DNA from: Paenirhizobium daejeonense
GTDB lineage: Bacteria > Pseudomonadota > Alphaproteobacteria > Rhizobiales > Rhizobiaceae
Reading direction: 5' to 3'
DNA length: 64,000 nucleotides
Assembly: GCF_014280875.1 (NCBI RefSeq)
Contig: NZ_JACLAL010000003.1
Location: 496,001 to 560,000 of the forward strand
Of this stretch, positions 42,456 through 51,558 are shown piece by piece. Every line of letters starts with the position of its first letter. The first letter of the stretch is position 1. Position numbers and translations under genes: made by a program. Below the pieces are notes generated by a model. It saw only the letters and a program-made list of their open reading frames with translations. It was not told the origin of the DNA and did no database searches.

Positions 42456-43216
42456 GCAAGGCGCTCGACGGTCGTACGCGCATTGCCGAGCTTTATCAGG
42501 AGGGGGCGGCGAAGATCCGCCTCCCGCATACCTTTTCCTCCGAGATGGAGGCGGTCATCATCAATACCGCCGGCGGCCTGACCGGTGGCGACCGGCTGGA
42601 CTGGTCGTTTTCCGCCGGTGCCGGCACCTTCGTCACCGCCACCACGCAGGCCTGCGAAAAGATCTACAAGGCATCCGTCGGCACGGCCGAGGTCGTTACC
42701 CGCATCGATGTGGCGCAGGGCGCTCGCTTCCACTGGCTGCCGCAGGAATCCATCCTGTTCGACCGCGCGTCGCTCACGCGTCGGCTGGAGGTCGATCTCG
42801 ATGAAAGCGCCGAATTCCTGGCCGTAGAAGCCATTCTTCTCGGACGTAAGGCCATGGGCGAGGCCATGGAAAGCGGCATGGTGCGGGATCGCTGGCGCAT
42901 TCGCCGTGGCGGCCGGCTCATCCATGCGGAAGACCTGCTCATGGAAGGGGACATGCGGCGCGTGACGGCCGCCGCGCCCGTGCTCTCCGGAGATGTGGCT
43001 TTCTCGACATTGCTCTACACAGGGCCTCATGCGGAGGCCTATCTTTCCCCGGTTCGCGATCTTCTGGGCAATGCCGCGGGCGGCGCCAGCCATTGGAACG
43101 GAAAACTCGTCGTGCGGCTTGCGGCCGAAGACGGGTTCACCTTGAGAAAAATCCTGATCCCGGTGATTTCGGTCTTGCGCGGCGGCGCGTCTGTGCCGAA
43201 AGTCTGGAATCTCTGA
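42398..43216 (+). CDS. ureD: Urease accessory protein UreD
   Basis: Urease maturation chaperone that binds the apoenzyme and, with UreF and UreG, helps deliver nickel. Using the GTG at 42398, preceded by AGGGGA, the product is 272 residues, the common UreD length; a further GTG at 42344 would add 18 residues and has no ribosome site. Conserved blocks: [22 protein letters not shown] (in part), [48 protein letters not shown] and [15 protein letters not shown] sequence. It overlaps the esterase by 58 bases and is followed by ureA after 26. Confidence 0.95.
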   Translation: MQPAGQVRQQRARGDGRLVSKALDGRTRIAELYQEGAAKIRLPHTFSSEMEAVIINTAGGLTGGDRLDWSFSAGAGTFVTATTQACEKIYKASVGTAEVVTRIDVAQGARFHWLPQESILFDRASLTRRLEVDLDESAEFLAVEAILLGRKAMGEAMESGMVRDRWRIRRGGRLIHAEDLLMEGDMRRVTAAAPVLSGDVAFSTLLYTGPHAEAYLSPVRDLLGNAAGGASHWNGKLVVRLAAEDGFTLRKILIPVISVLRGGASVPKVWNL

Positions 43217-43242
43217 CGCAGCGCAACAAGAGTGGAACAGCC

Positions 43243-43545
43243 ATGAATCTCACGCCGAGAGAAAAAGACAAATTGCTCATCGCCATGGCGGCTATCGTGG
43301 CCCGCCGCAGGCTGGAGCGCGGCGTCAAGCTCAACTATCCCGAAGCCATTGCGCTGATTACCGATTTCGTCGTCGAAGGAGCGCGAGACGGTCGACCCGT
43401 TGCCGAACTGATGGAAGCCGGCGCCCATGTCATCACCCGTGCCCAGGTGATGGAGGGCATTGCCGAGATGATCCACGACGTGCAGGTCGAAGCGACGTTC
43501 CCCGATGGAACGAAGCTCGTTACCGTGCACGAACCTATCCGTTGA
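43243..43545 (+). CDS. ureA: Urease gamma subunit
   Basis: Smallest urease subunit, 100 residues, without catalytic residues, forming the trimer base with beta and alpha. The sequence is strongly conserved: [33 protein letters not shown] (in part) and LVTVHEPI at the end. It is followed at 7 bases by the DUF1272 gene. Separate gamma and beta genes (not fused) is the usual rhizobial form. Confidence 0.98.
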   Translation: MNLTPREKDKLLIAMAAIVARRRLERGVKLNYPEAIALITDFVVEGARDGRPVAELMEAGAHVITRAQVMEGIAEMIHDVQVEATFPDGTKLVTVHEPIR

Positions 43546-43552
43546 GGCCGCC

Positions 43553-43807
43553 ATGCTTGAGCTTAGACCCAGTTGTGAATGCTGCGACCGCGATCTTCCT
43601 CCGGAAAGCCGGGATGCGCTGATCTGCAGTTTCGAATGCACCTTCTGCAGCGATTGTGCCTCTGATGTATTGGGTGGCTTCTGCCCCAATTGCGGTGGGG
43701 AACTGGTGCGCTGGCCGGTGCGTCCGGCCGAGAAGCTTGCGGCCAATCCGGCCTCGACAAAACGTGTTTTCAAGGCCGAGGGCTGCAAGTCCTCCGCGGC
43801 CGCCTGA
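43553..43807 (+). CDS. DUF1272 zinc-ribbon protein inside the urease cluster
   Basis: An 84-residue protein with two Cys pairs, CECC and CSDC, plus CNFxx-type CPNCGGEL at about residues 40-50, together a probable zinc ribbon: [29 protein letters not shown] (quoted in part). It matches DUF1272, found next to urease genes in some proteobacteria. Its role is unknown; a metal-binding accessory is conceivable but not shown. It starts 7 bases after ureA and ends 19 bases before ureB, so it is a true operon member. Confidence 0.85.
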   Translation: MLELRPSCECCDRDLPPESRDALICSFECTFCSDCASDVLGGFCPNCGGELVRWPVRPAEKLAANPASTKRVFKAEGCKSSAAA

Positions 43808-43826
43808 GCAGGAGAGGGAACAAGCG

Positions 43827-44132
43827 ATGATCCCGGGTGAAATCATTGCCGCGAGCGGCGAAATCGAACTCAATGCCGGCCTTCCGACCGTGACGATCGA
43901 AGTTGCGAACACCGGGGATCGTCCGGTGCAGGTGGGCAGCCACTACCATTTCTATGAGACCAATGCCGGTCTCTCCTTCGATCGCGAACAGGCTCGCGGC
44001 ATGCGTCTCGATATTCCCGCAGGCACGGCCGTCCGTTTCGAGCCCGGCCAGATGCGGCGGGTTACGCTGATCCCGCTTTCCGGTAAGCGTGAGGTCTATG
44101 GCTTCCGCCAGCAGGTCATGGGTAAGCTGTGA
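43827..44132 (+). CDS. ureB: Urease beta subunit
   Basis: 101-residue beta subunit. Blocks [38 protein letters not shown] (in part), and [24 protein letters not shown] (in part) match UreB end to end. It joins UreA and UreC in the active (alpha-beta-gamma)3 enzyme. It is separated from ureC by two additional genes, 1.1 kb. Confidence 0.98.
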   Translation: MIPGEIIAASGEIELNAGLPTVTIEVANTGDRPVQVGSHYHFYETNAGLSFDREQARGMRLDIPAGTAVRFEPGQMRRVTLIPLSGKREVYGFRQQVMGKL

Positions 44133-44163
44133 AGCCGGCTTATCCCGCCCGGAGGAGCGAGCG

Positions 44164-44580
44164 ATGAAATCGGCACTGATGGCGATGCTCTGCGGTTGCG
44201 TGCTTTTGATCGACGGTCCTGCCCAGAGCGAAGACGAGCCGGAAGTCGATTGTGCCAACGCCACGACCCAGTTTGCGATGAATGTCTGCGCCGACCGGGA
44301 CTACAAGGCGGCCGACAAGGAACTGAACCTGCAATGGGTCAAGACCCGCAAGGTCGTGGCCGAGTGGGATGCAGATCTGGACGAGCAGGCAAAAGGTGCG
44401 GTTGCGTCGCTCTTGAAGGGGCAGCGGGCCTGGATCGAGTATCGCGACGGGCAGTGCAATGCGGCGGGCTACGCTGTCTGGGGCGGAAGCATGTATCCGA
44501 CCGTCGTTTCCTCGTGCCTCACTGACCTGACACGCAAGCGGACCGAGGAACTCAAGGACCTCGCCAACGGCGTCGAATAA
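44164..44580 (+). CDS. LprI/DUF1311-type secreted protein
   Basis: A 138-residue protein with a signal peptide (about 1-23) and the DUF1311 (lysozyme-inhibitor LprI N-terminal) domain, typified by CANATTQFAMNVCADRDYKAADKELN (in part), and a second conserved Trp and Cys (QRAWIEYRDGQC). LprI from Mycobacterium inhibits lysozyme, but rhizobial proteins are untested. It is the first of two genes between ureB and ureC. Its presence may be old operon growth, unrelated to urease. Confidence 0.82.
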   Translation: MKSALMAMLCGCVLLIDGPAQSEDEPEVDCANATTQFAMNVCADRDYKAADKELNLQWVKTRKVVAEWDADLDEQAKGAVASLLKGQRAWIEYRDGQCNAAGYAVWGGSMYPTVVSSCLTDLTRKRTEELKDLANGVE

Positions 44581-44594
44581 TAACCAGGAGCGAA

Positions 44595-45239
44595 ATGGGA
44601 AGACGGATCATGATCGTGGGGAACGGATCGGTACCGGAGGGCGCAGCGGAGGTGATCGACGCTGCCGATCTGGTCGTTCGTTTCAACATGACCCCGAGCT
44701 TTCCCGCCTCGGGCCACAAGACCGACGTGCTGGCGGTTTGCAATACGGGGCGGCCGGCAAAGGCCATGCTGTCCTCCGACGGATGGCTGGACAGCGAGCC
44801 GGTGCGGGATTGCGCCGAGATCTGGTCTGTGCGGGACCCCGAAAAATTCCGGGCGCTCAGGCCGCATCTCGCAGTCAGCCATCCCGAACTCGACGATTTC
44901 TGCGACGACTACACGGAAGGCTTCGAACGTCTGGCCGAACGCCGTGGCAAGGTTCACCGCATCATTTCGCGCCGTGTGCACGAGGCCGTCGATGCCGAGC
45001 TTTCCGTGCAGGAGCCCGGCGATTACGTCGTGCCGAGTAGCGGAATGGTTGTTGTCGCCCACGTGCTTTCCGAGCCGGCTTTTGCCGGGGATACCATCTG
45101 CCTTGCAGGTTTCAGCCACGAAGGCTGGGAAGGCCATCCCTTTTCCGCCGAGCGGCGGCTTATTGATTCCCGTATTGTTTCCGGAAGGCTGACGCGCCTT
45201 TCCTCACCTACCGCTTCCTCCCTCTCCCAAGGAGCCTGA
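44595..45239 (+). CDS. Urease-operon accessory protein with sialyltransferase-like (GT29) N-terminus
   Basis: A 214-residue protein, annotated in related genomes as a urease operon accessory protein. The N-terminal IMIVGNGSVPEGAAEVIDAADLVVRFNMTPS (in part) resembles the L motif of sialyltransferase-like glycosyltransferases (GT29: VGNGxxL...ID..D.VxRxN). Later blocks are PSSGMVVVAHVLSE and CLAGFSHEGWEGHPFSAERR; the His-rich HEGWEGH could take part in catalysis. This resemblance is by eye. It overlaps nothing and ends 3 bases before ureC. Role in urease maturation is doubtful. Confidence 0.75.
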   Translation: MGRRIMIVGNGSVPEGAAEVIDAADLVVRFNMTPSFPASGHKTDVLAVCNTGRPAKAMLSSDGWLDSEPVRDCAEIWSVRDPEKFRALRPHLAVSHPELDDFCDDYTEGFERLAERRGKVHRIISRRVHEAVDAELSVQEPGDYVVPSSGMVVVAHVLSEPAFAGDTICLAGFSHEGWEGHPFSAERRLIDSRIVSGRLTRLSSPTASSLSQGA

Positions 45240-45242
45240 TCC

Positions 45243-46955
45243 ATGCCTTACAAGATGTCCCGCGCGGCCTATGCCTCCATGTTCGGACCGACCACCGGCG
45301 ACAAGGTGCGCCTTGCCGATACCGAACTCTTCATCGAGGTGGAGAAGGATTTCACGAGCTACGGCAACGAGGTGAAGTTCGGCGGCGGCAAGGTCATCCG
45401 CGACGGCATGGGCCAGAGCCAGGTGACGCGCGCCCGTGGCGCGGTCGATACCGTCATCACCAATGCGCTGATCGTCGATCACTGGGGGATTGTGAAGGCC
45501 GATATCGGCCTGAAGGACGGCCGCATCGTGGCGATCGGCAAGGCCGGCAATCCGGATACCCAGCCCGATGTCGACATCATCGTCGGCCCGGGCACGGAAG
45601 CGATCGCGGGTGAGGGCAAGATCGTCACCGCCGGCGGTATGGACAGCCATATTCACTTCATCTGCCCGCAGCAGATCGAGGAGGCGCTGATGAGCGGTCT
45701 CACCACCATGCTCGGCGGCGGCACCGGTCCGGCGCACGGCACGCTCGCAACCACCTGCACGCCCGGTCCGTGGCATATCGCCCGGATGATCGAAGCTGCC
45801 GATGCCTTCCCGATGAACCTTGCATTTGCCGGCAAGGGTAATGCCTCGCTGCCCGGCGCGCTGGAGGAAATGGTGCTGGCCGGCGCTTCCTCGCTGAAGC
45901 TGCATGAGGACTGGGGCACGACGCCCGCTGCTATCGACTGCTGCCTTTCGGTCGCGGACCAATACGATGTGCAGGTGATGATCCACACCGACACGCTGAA
46001 CGAAAGCGGCTTCGTCGAGGATTCCATCGGCGCGATCAAGGGCCGCACCATCCATGCCTTCCACACGGAAGGTGCGGGCGGCGGCCATGCGCCCGATATC
46101 ATCAAGATCTGCGGCCAGCTCAACGTCATTCCGTCGTCTACCAACCCGACCCGGCCCTATACCGTCAACACCATTGCCGAGCACCTCGACATGCTGATGG
46201 TCTGCCATCACCTGTCGTCCTCGATCCCGGAAGACATCGCTTTTGCCGAAAGCCGTATCCGCAAGGAGACGATTGCGGCGGAAGATATCCTCCACGACAT
46301 CGGCGCCTTCTCGATCATTTCCTCCGACAGTCAGGCCATGGGCCGCGTCGGCGAAGTGGCGATCCGCACCTGGCAGACGGCGGACAAGATGAAGCGTCAG
46401 CGCGGCCGGTTGGCACAGGAGACCGGCGATAACGACAACTTCCGCGTCAAGCGCTACATCGCCAAGTATACGATCAACCCGGCGATCGCCCACGGCCTTT
46501 CCCACGAGATCGGCTCGGTCGAAATCGGCAAACGCGCCGACCTCGTGCTGTGGAACCCGGCCTTTTTCGGCGTCAAGCCTGATATGGTGCTGCTCGGCGG
46601 CTCGATTGCGGCGGCGCCGATGGGCGATCCGAACGCTTCCATCCCAACGCCGCAGCCGGTTCACTACCGCTACATGTTCGGCGCTTACGGCAAGGCGCGG
46701 ACCAATTCCTCCGTCACCTTCGTCTCGCAGGCTTCACTGGATGCCGGTCTTGCCAACAAACTCGGCGTTGCAAAGCAGTTGCTCGGCGTAAAGAATACCC
46801 GCGGCGGCATTTCCAAGAAGTCGATGACCCACAATGACCTGACGCCGCATGTGGAAGTCGATCCTGAAACCTACGAAGTGCGCGCCGACGGCGAGCTGCT
46901 GACCTGCGAACCGGCGACCGAACTGCCGATGACGCAGCGCTACTTCCTGTTCTGA
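45243..46955 (+). CDS. ureC: Urease alpha subunit (catalytic)
   Basis: 570-residue catalytic subunit, which hydrolyses urea to ammonia and carbamate with two Ni2+ ions. The metal ligands are all seen: HIHF (about 136-138), the carbamylated lysine Lys219 in SLKLHEDWG, His in [21 protein letters not shown], the flap Cys-His in CHHL, and the Asp in [10 protein letters not shown]. The ribosome site is weak (CCAAGGAG at the end of the preceding gene). Sequence is full length without interruption. Confidence 0.99.
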   Translation: MPYKMSRAAYASMFGPTTGDKVRLADTELFIEVEKDFTSYGNEVKFGGGKVIRDGMGQSQVTRARGAVDTVITNALIVDHWGIVKADIGLKDGRIVAIGKAGNPDTQPDVDIIVGPGTEAIAGEGKIVTAGGMDSHIHFICPQQIEEALMSGLTTMLGGGTGPAHGTLATTCTPGPWHIARMIEAADAFPMNLAFAGKGNASLPGALEEMVLAGASSLKLHEDWGTTPAAIDCCLSVADQYDVQVMIHTDTLNESGFVEDSIGAIKGRTIHAFHTEGAGGGHAPDIIKICGQLNVIPSSTNPTRPYTVNTIAEHLDMLMVCHHLSSSIPEDIAFAESRIRKETIAAEDILHDIGAFSIISSDSQAMGRVGEVAIRTWQTADKMKRQRGRLAQETGDNDNFRVKRYIAKYTINPAIAHGLSHEIGSVEIGKRADLVLWNPAFFGVKPDMVLLGGSIAAAPMGDPNASIPTPQPVHYRYMFGAYGKARTNSSVTFVSQASLDAGLANKLGVAKQLLGVKNTRGGISKKSMTHNDLTPHVEVDPETYEVRADGELLTCEPATELPMTQRYFLF

Positions 46956-46962
46956 GCAGGTC

Positions 46963-47631
46963 ATGGCGCGCATCCTGCGAAAAATTGCGGGCGGCGTTGT
47001 CCTGATCGGCTTGGCTGTGGTCGCGGGCATGGTGGTTCCGCGGCCGCTTTCCGGCAAGCCCGCCATCGCCGCGACGGGCAGCCGGGAAATATTGGGGCTC
47101 TCCAACCCGATCCATACCGATATCGTCCTGCCGTTCGACGACGATGTCGTTGGGGCCTTTGGCGATCTGATCGCCGCCGGTTCTCCGCTGGATCATCCCG
47201 ATGCGCGATATGTCGTGTTCGGCTGGGGCGGGCGCTCCTTCTATATCGAAACGCCGACATGGGGCGACCTGAAGCCGATGCCGGTGCTGAAGGCGCTGAC
47301 GCTCGACAGCTCCGTCCTGCATGTGGATGTGGCAGCGCAGATCGATCTGGACGCTCCCGGTGTTCAGCGGTTTTCAACGGATGAAGAGGGGATGGATCGC
47401 CTCATAGACTTCGTTCGGACGACGCTCGTTTCTTCCGATGGTGCAGTGCAGCCTATAGAAGGAGCCGCTTATGGCGCGACCGATATGTTCTATGAGGCTA
47501 ACGGGAGCTTCAACGTTCTGGCCGGCTGCAACACCTGGACTGCGGCTGCTTTGCGAACCGCAGGTGTCAGAACCGGATGGTGGACGCCGCTGCCTGTGAC
47601 GCTCCGCTGGTCGCTCGACATGCTCAATTGA
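46963..47631 (+). CDS. TIGR02117/DUF2459 urease-region membrane protein
   Basis: A 222-residue protein found near urease genes (TIGR02117, a urease-region family; DUF2459). An N-terminal helix (about 5-25) probably anchors it. Conserved blocks: LSNPIHTDIVLPFDDDV, YVVFGWGGRSFYIETPTW and NVLAGCNTWTAAALRTAG. No catalytic mechanism is known to me; the His-Thr-Asp and Cys-Asn-Thr motifs are suggestive of a thiol hydrolase. It starts 7 bases after ureC. Confidence 0.88.
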   Translation: MARILRKIAGGVVLIGLAVVAGMVVPRPLSGKPAIAATGSREILGLSNPIHTDIVLPFDDDVVGAFGDLIAAGSPLDHPDARYVVFGWGGRSFYIETPTWGDLKPMPVLKALTLDSSVLHVDVAAQIDLDAPGVQRFSTDEEGMDRLIDFVRTTLVSSDGAVQPIEGAAYGATDMFYEANGSFNVLAGCNTWTAAALRTAGVRTGWWTPLPVTLRWSLDMLN

Positions 47632-47777
47632 TGTGTTGTTGTATTTTTGCATAGCAGCCATGCGCTTGATGTTGGCGCTCAAGTTTTTATGATGCAGCGC
47701 ATCAAGATTCAGGGTAGTTTAGAACTATTCCAGAAATGGCATCCCCAAGTGCCGCCGTCCATCCAAAGGAGATTACC

Positions 47778-48317
47778 ATGCTGATCGGCAGAAAAGTGCC
47801 CAACGTCACCTTCCGTACCCGCGTTCGCGACGAGTCCGTCGGTGGCCCGAACCCCTTCCGTTGGCAGGACATGACCTCCGACGATTACTTCAAGGGCAAG
47901 CGCGTTATCCTGTTCTCGCTGCCGGGCGCCTTCACGCCGACCTGCTCGACCTTCCAGCTTCCCGACTTCGAAAAGATGTACGAAGAATTCAAGGCTGAAG
48001 GTATCGACGAAATCTACTGCATGTCGGTCAACGACGCCTTCGTCATGAACGCCTGGGCAAAGGGCCAGAACCTGCAGAACGTCAAGGTCATCCCAGACGG
48101 TTCCGGCGAATTCACCCGCAAGATGGGCATGCTGGTCAACAAGGATAACCTCGGTTTCGGTATGCGTTCCTGGCGTTATGCCGCCATCATCAATGATGGC
48201 ATTGTCGAGCAGTGGTTCGAGGAAGAAGGTTATTCGGACAATTGCGAAAGTGATCCGTATGGCGTTTCCTCGCCGCAGAACATCATGGAAAAGCTGAAGG
48301 AAAAGAAAGCCGCCTGA
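47778..48317 (+). CDS. Prx5-type peroxiredoxin
   Basis: A 179-residue thioredoxin-fold peroxidase of the AhpC/TSA Prx5 (1-Cys/atypical 2-Cys) kind. The peroxidatic Cys is in GAFTPTCSTFQLPDF. Other Cys residues (EIYCMSVND and DNCESDPYG) may serve as resolving Cys. It reduces H2O2 or organic peroxides. The ATG at 47778 follows AAGGAG. It stands between the ureC group and the GGDEF gene and has its own strong terminator, so it is transcribed alone. Sarcosine oxidase releases H2O2, but it is far away, so no link is claimed. Confidence 0.92.
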   Translation: MLIGRKVPNVTFRTRVRDESVGGPNPFRWQDMTSDDYFKGKRVILFSLPGAFTPTCSTFQLPDFEKMYEEFKAEGIDEIYCMSVNDAFVMNAWAKGQNLQNVKVIPDGSGEFTRKMGMLVNKDNLGFGMRSWRYAAIINDGIVEQWFEEEGYSDNCESDPYGVSSPQNIMEKLKEKKAA

Positions 48318-48349
48318 CTTCTTTCCTTCAACGCATGAATTTTGCGAAG

Positions 48350-48374
48350 GCCCGGCTTTTTGCCGGGCTTTTTT
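48350..48374 (+). terminator. Terminator of the peroxiredoxin gene
   Basis: Stem GCCCGGC (48350-48356) with GCCGGGC (48362-48368), loop of 5, followed by T6 (48369-48374). Strong canonical form. Confidence 0.88.
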
Positions 48375-48587
48375 CGTTAACGGATGACGGCCTTTCGAAA
48401 GCTCTAACCTTAGGCATCGTTAATAAAATGGTCGCTTGAAAAAGCATTCCAGTGTGATCTCGGACGCAGATCGTATGCAACCGCGGATCAACTGATCTAT
48501 CCCGCGCGGCTAGGAGGCGCTTGGCCGGTTCCTGGCTTGTTTCCTGCTTCAGTTCAAGAAATAGGGGTTGGAAAATCAGGGTGCGAT

Positions 48588-48725
48588 ATGGACGAAATAC
48601 AATCCTTGGTTATAGAGTCGCTTCATGGGGATTTATACGAATCTATTTTTAGAACCGATTGCATTTTAGCGAATGGATTAGGGCGAAGCGAAGAGAACCT
48701 GTCTTATTCGAAGAGTGCTGCATGA
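48588..48725 (+). CDS. Possible small ORF before the GGDEF gene
   Basis: 45 codons from ATG 48588 (MDEIQSLVIESLHGDLYESIF), AT-rich compared with its neighbours, with its stop directly against the ATG at 48726 that lies 15 bases before the preferred GGDEF start. No ribosome site is clear and no family is recognised. It may be a leader or a chance frame. Confidence 0.2.
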   Translation: MDEIQSLVIESLHGDLYESIFRTDCILANGLGRSEENLSYSKSAA

Positions 48726-48740
48726 ATGGGGAGCGGCGCG

Positions 48741-49595
48741 ATGGAATTTCTCAAACAATGGGTTTCGCTGCAGGTTGATCTCGGTCAGTTCAACGGTCGA
48801 AAGGCCGTCTATGGCTTTGCCCTTAAGATGACCTTTCGGGCCGTGCTTCTGGCATTTTTCCTCAGCATCGCCGCACTTCCGCTCTGTTATCAGCTCGGCT
48901 TCATGCCCCTTTCGGTGCCGGAGGCGATCAAGCTTTCCGTGGCGTTTTCCTGGCTGTTCGGCGGCGCGGTTTCAGGGGCGCTTGCTATCGTTACCGGTCA
49001 GGTGATTCATGATCTTTCCGTCTCGCGTACTGAGTTCGAGCGCCTGAGTCGTACGGACATGTTATCCGGTCTTCTCAACCGTCGCGCCTTCAACGAAGAG
49101 CTTGTCCGGACGAACGGTCAGGCATCGCTTGCGATTCTGGATCTCGACCGTTTCAAATCGATCAACGACCGTTACGGCCATAGCGCGGGTGATGCCGTGA
49201 TCGTGGCTGTTGCGGAGGTTTTGCGCGAGGTGTTCAAGGAACCGCATGTCGTGGCTCGTCTTGGCGGTGAGGAATTTGGTGTCATCATCCACGGCGGCGG
49301 TATTGCCCAGCGCATAGCACTGGTGGAGCGGGCGCGTAACCTGATCGCATGGCGGGCGGTGTCCTGCGATGGGCAGATGATATCTACAACGGTTTCAGGA
49401 GGCGTTGCGGAATTCGGGCCGGGCTTAAGGGCAGAAGCGGTTTATTCAGCGGCGGATCGCGCGCTTTATCTCGCCAAGGCGAACGGGCGCAACAAGGTGC
49501 TGCACGATGAAGGCGTAGAGGCATTTCCTGCATGGCCGAAGAGCGAGCTTGACGATTCGCTGGCAATCGACGGTGGGCTTCCGGCTTCCGGCTGA
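48741..49595 (+). CDS. Membrane GGDEF diguanylate cyclase
   Basis: A 284-residue c-di-GMP synthase. ATG 48741 follows GGGGAG; an ATG 5 codons earlier is less well placed. Two hydrophobic helices (about 29-50 and 60-88) anchor it, then the GGDEF domain (about 105-270): [36 protein letters not shown] and the active-site [11 protein letters not shown] with Gly-Gly-Glu-Glu-Phe (about 175-179). The inhibitory RxxD I-site five residues before is absent (KEPH), so product feedback is likely lost. It lies inside the urease cluster, divorced from other signalling genes. Confidence 0.92.
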   Translation: MEFLKQWVSLQVDLGQFNGRKAVYGFALKMTFRAVLLAFFLSIAALPLCYQLGFMPLSVPEAIKLSVAFSWLFGGAVSGALAIVTGQVIHDLSVSRTEFERLSRTDMLSGLLNRRAFNEELVRTNGQASLAILDLDRFKSINDRYGHSAGDAVIVAVAEVLREVFKEPHVVARLGGEEFGVIIHGGGIAQRIALVERARNLIAWRAVSCDGQMISTTVSGGVAEFGPGLRAEAVYSAADRALYLAKANGRNKVLHDEGVEAFPAWPKSELDDSLAIDGGLPASG

Positions 49596-49659
49596 AGTTC
49601 ATTCTTGCCGCCTGCCTGTCATTTGTGCATGGTTGAAAAATCGCCAATCTGGACTGACC

Positions 49660-50136
49660 ATGCGACGCGTTATTTCCATTCTTCCCGCCGGCTCCGGCGA
49701 CGTTACGATTTCCGGCAAGGTTAGCCTTGCTCATGACGAGCGCCATCTGAGGCGCAAGCTCCTGCACCTCGAAGACGGCGACATGGTCATGCTCGACCTC
49801 AAGGAGCCGGTTCTTCTGGCCCATGGCGACCTGTTGATGCTGGACGATGACACTGCAGTCGAGGTGGTTGCGGTCGAGGAAAAGCTGTTCGAGATCACGG
49901 CCCGTGATCCCCGCCATCTGATCGAGCTTGCCTGGCATCTCGGCAATCGTCATCTGTCGGCGCAGATCGAGGAGGAACGCATCCTCATTCTGCGCGACCA
50001 TGTGATCCGCGATATGCTCATTGGACTGGGCGCAACCGTTAACGACATCACCGAGCGTTTCCAACCGGCGAGGGGAGCCTATCACTCCCACGGCGGACAC
50101 GGGCACGGCTCGCATTCAGGTCATCACCATGACTGA
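49660..50136 (+). CDS. ureE: Urease accessory protein UreE
   Basis: Nickel metallochaperone, 158 residues from ATG 49660. The N-terminal half is the UreE peptide-binding domain, the C-terminal domain carries the [11 protein letters not shown] helix typical of UreE, and the tail (about 141-158) is His-rich ([17 protein letters not shown]), for nickel binding. The ribosome site is weak. Its last 8 bases overlap ureF. A 64-base spacer separates it from the GGDEF gene. Confidence 0.95.
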   Translation: MRRVISILPAGSGDVTISGKVSLAHDERHLRRKLLHLEDGDMVMLDLKEPVLLAHGDLLMLDDDTAVEVVAVEEKLFEITARDPRHLIELAWHLGNRHLSAQIEEERILILRDHVIRDMLIGLGATVNDITERFQPARGAYHSHGGHGHGSHSGHHHD

Positions 50137-50812
50137 TATTGCTGCGCATGCTGAGGGGCGAGGGGCCTTGTTGCGGCTGCTTGCCTGGCTTTCGCCTGCC
50201 TTTCCGGTTGGCGGTTTCGTCTACTCAGGCGGGCTTGAGGCGGTCATTCACGATGGCGGCATTGGATCGGCCGAGGAGCTGTCGGCCTGGCTCTCCGTCG
50301 TGTTGTCAGACGGCAGCCTGCGTAACGACGCCATACTGCTTGCAGAGGCCTACCGTTCGATCGATGATGCCAAGCGGTTGCGAGATGTAGTCGAGCTTGC
50401 AGCGGCGCTTGCCGGATCGATGGAGCGCCATGCGGAGATCCTCAGGCAGGGTGACGCGTTCCTTGCTGCCGCGTCGGCATGGCCGCATCCGGTGCTCGAT
50501 GTATTTTCCGGCGGTACGGCCTACAGCGTGGCCGTGGGAGCTGTGGCTGCTGCCCATCATGTGCCGCTCGACGATGCCCTTGCCGCCTTCCTGCAGGCGC
50601 AGTGCGCCCAACTGATCTCTGTTTCGGTGAGGCTTGGGGTTATCGGGCAGAAACAGGGTGTCGCCATTCTCGCCGGGCTGGAGCGGCCGGTTCTGGCCCA
50701 GGCCGAGCGTACGGGGCGGCTTGGGCTTGATGAACTCGGTAGCGCCACCGTTCTTGCCGATATCGCGAGCCTCAGACACGAGGTGCAGTATTCTAGGTTG
50801 TTCCAGTCGTGA
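50129..50812 (+). CDS. ureF: Urease accessory protein UreF
   Basis: Helical regulator of UreG GTPase activity in urease maturation; 227 residues from ATG 50129, inside the ureE tail (8-base overlap, translational coupling). Family blocks: [25 protein letters not shown] (in part), the [16 protein letters not shown] region, and the C-terminal [24 protein letters not shown] (in part). The 96-base gap to ureG is empty. Confidence 0.95.
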   Translation: MTDIAAHAEGRGALLRLLAWLSPAFPVGGFVYSGGLEAVIHDGGIGSAEELSAWLSVVLSDGSLRNDAILLAEAYRSIDDAKRLRDVVELAAALAGSMERHAEILRQGDAFLAAASAWPHPVLDVFSGGTAYSVAVGAVAAAHHVPLDDALAAFLQAQCAQLISVSVRLGVIGQKQGVAILAGLERPVLAQAERTGRLGLDELGSATVLADIASLRHEVQYSRLFQS

Positions 50813-50908
50813 TCGCGGCGGTGCAAGTCCTTCGGCCGGATGAAGCCTGCCAGAGAGACGAATTGATTGCCGGCGGTTTCGCCGTCGCTTGCCAACAGGA
50901 TAGATAAG

Positions 50909-51520
50909 ATGAAGTCACAGAATGGTCCCCTGCGCGTTGGTATCGGCGGCCCGGTTGGGTCGGGCAAGACAGCGCTGACGGAAAAGCTCTGCAAAGCAAT
51001 GCGCGACCAGTACTCCGTCGCGGTCGTCACCAATGATATCTATACCCGCGAGGATGCCGATGCGCTGATCCGGATGCAGGCGCTTTCCTCCGACCGGGTG
51101 ATCGGTGTGGAAACCGGTGGCTGTCCGCATACCGCAATCCGCGAAGACGCCTCTATCAACCTGCAGGCCATCGCCGATCTGACGGCCCGCATCCCCGATC
51201 TCGACGTGGTGTTCATCGAATCGGGCGGCGATAATCTGGCGGCAACCTTCTCTCCGGATCTCGCCGACTTGACGATCTACGTCATTTCCGTCTGCCAGGG
51301 CGAGGAAATCCCGCGCAAGGGCGGCCCGGGCATCACCCGTTCCGACCTGCTGGTGATCAACAAAAAGGATCTGGCGCCTTATGTCGGCGTCGATATCGAG
51401 GTGATGGATCGGGATGCGGAACGCATGCGCTCGTCCCGCCCCTATGTGTTTTCGGACATGAAACGTGGGGCGGGCGTCGAGGATATCGTGGCGTTCCTGA
51501 AAGAAAGCGGGGGACTCTGA
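50909..51520 (+). CDS. ureG: Urease accessory GTPase UreG
   Basis: Nickel-inserting GTPase, 203 residues from ATG 50909 (AGGAT before it). P-loop [17 protein letters not shown], metal-binding Cys-Pro-His in [16 protein letters not shown], switch [18 protein letters not shown] and NKKDLAP for guanine recognition are all present. Last gene of the urease cluster; the Crp/Fnr gene converges from the other side. Confidence 0.98.
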   Translation: MKSQNGPLRVGIGGPVGSGKTALTEKLCKAMRDQYSVAVVTNDIYTREDADALIRMQALSSDRVIGVETGGCPHTAIREDASINLQAIADLTARIPDLDVVFIESGGDNLAATFSPDLADLTIYVISVCQGEEIPRKGGPGITRSDLLVINKKDLAPYVGVDIEVMDRDAERMRSSRPYVFSDMKRGAGVEDIVAFLKESGGL

Positions 51521-51558
51521 GCCCCCCGAAATGTGAATTGCGTTTCTTTTCTTGAACG

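Larger units (their letters stand above)
48318..48740. other. Spacer between the peroxiredoxin and GGDEF genes
   Basis: 423 bases. It holds the peroxiredoxin terminator (48350-48374), an AT-richer promoter-like stretch around 48410-48620 and a possible small frame 48588-48725. No RNA gene or strong palindrome was seen otherwise. Confidence 0.45.

Noticed and set aside
45204..46664. Minus-strand frame of 486 codons opposite ureC
   Set aside because: ureC is unambiguous; the antisense frame has no family match.
47778..48317. Peroxiredoxin as a partner of sarcosine oxidase H2O2 production
   Set aside because: They are about 30 kb apart and separately transcribed; proximity does not support the link.
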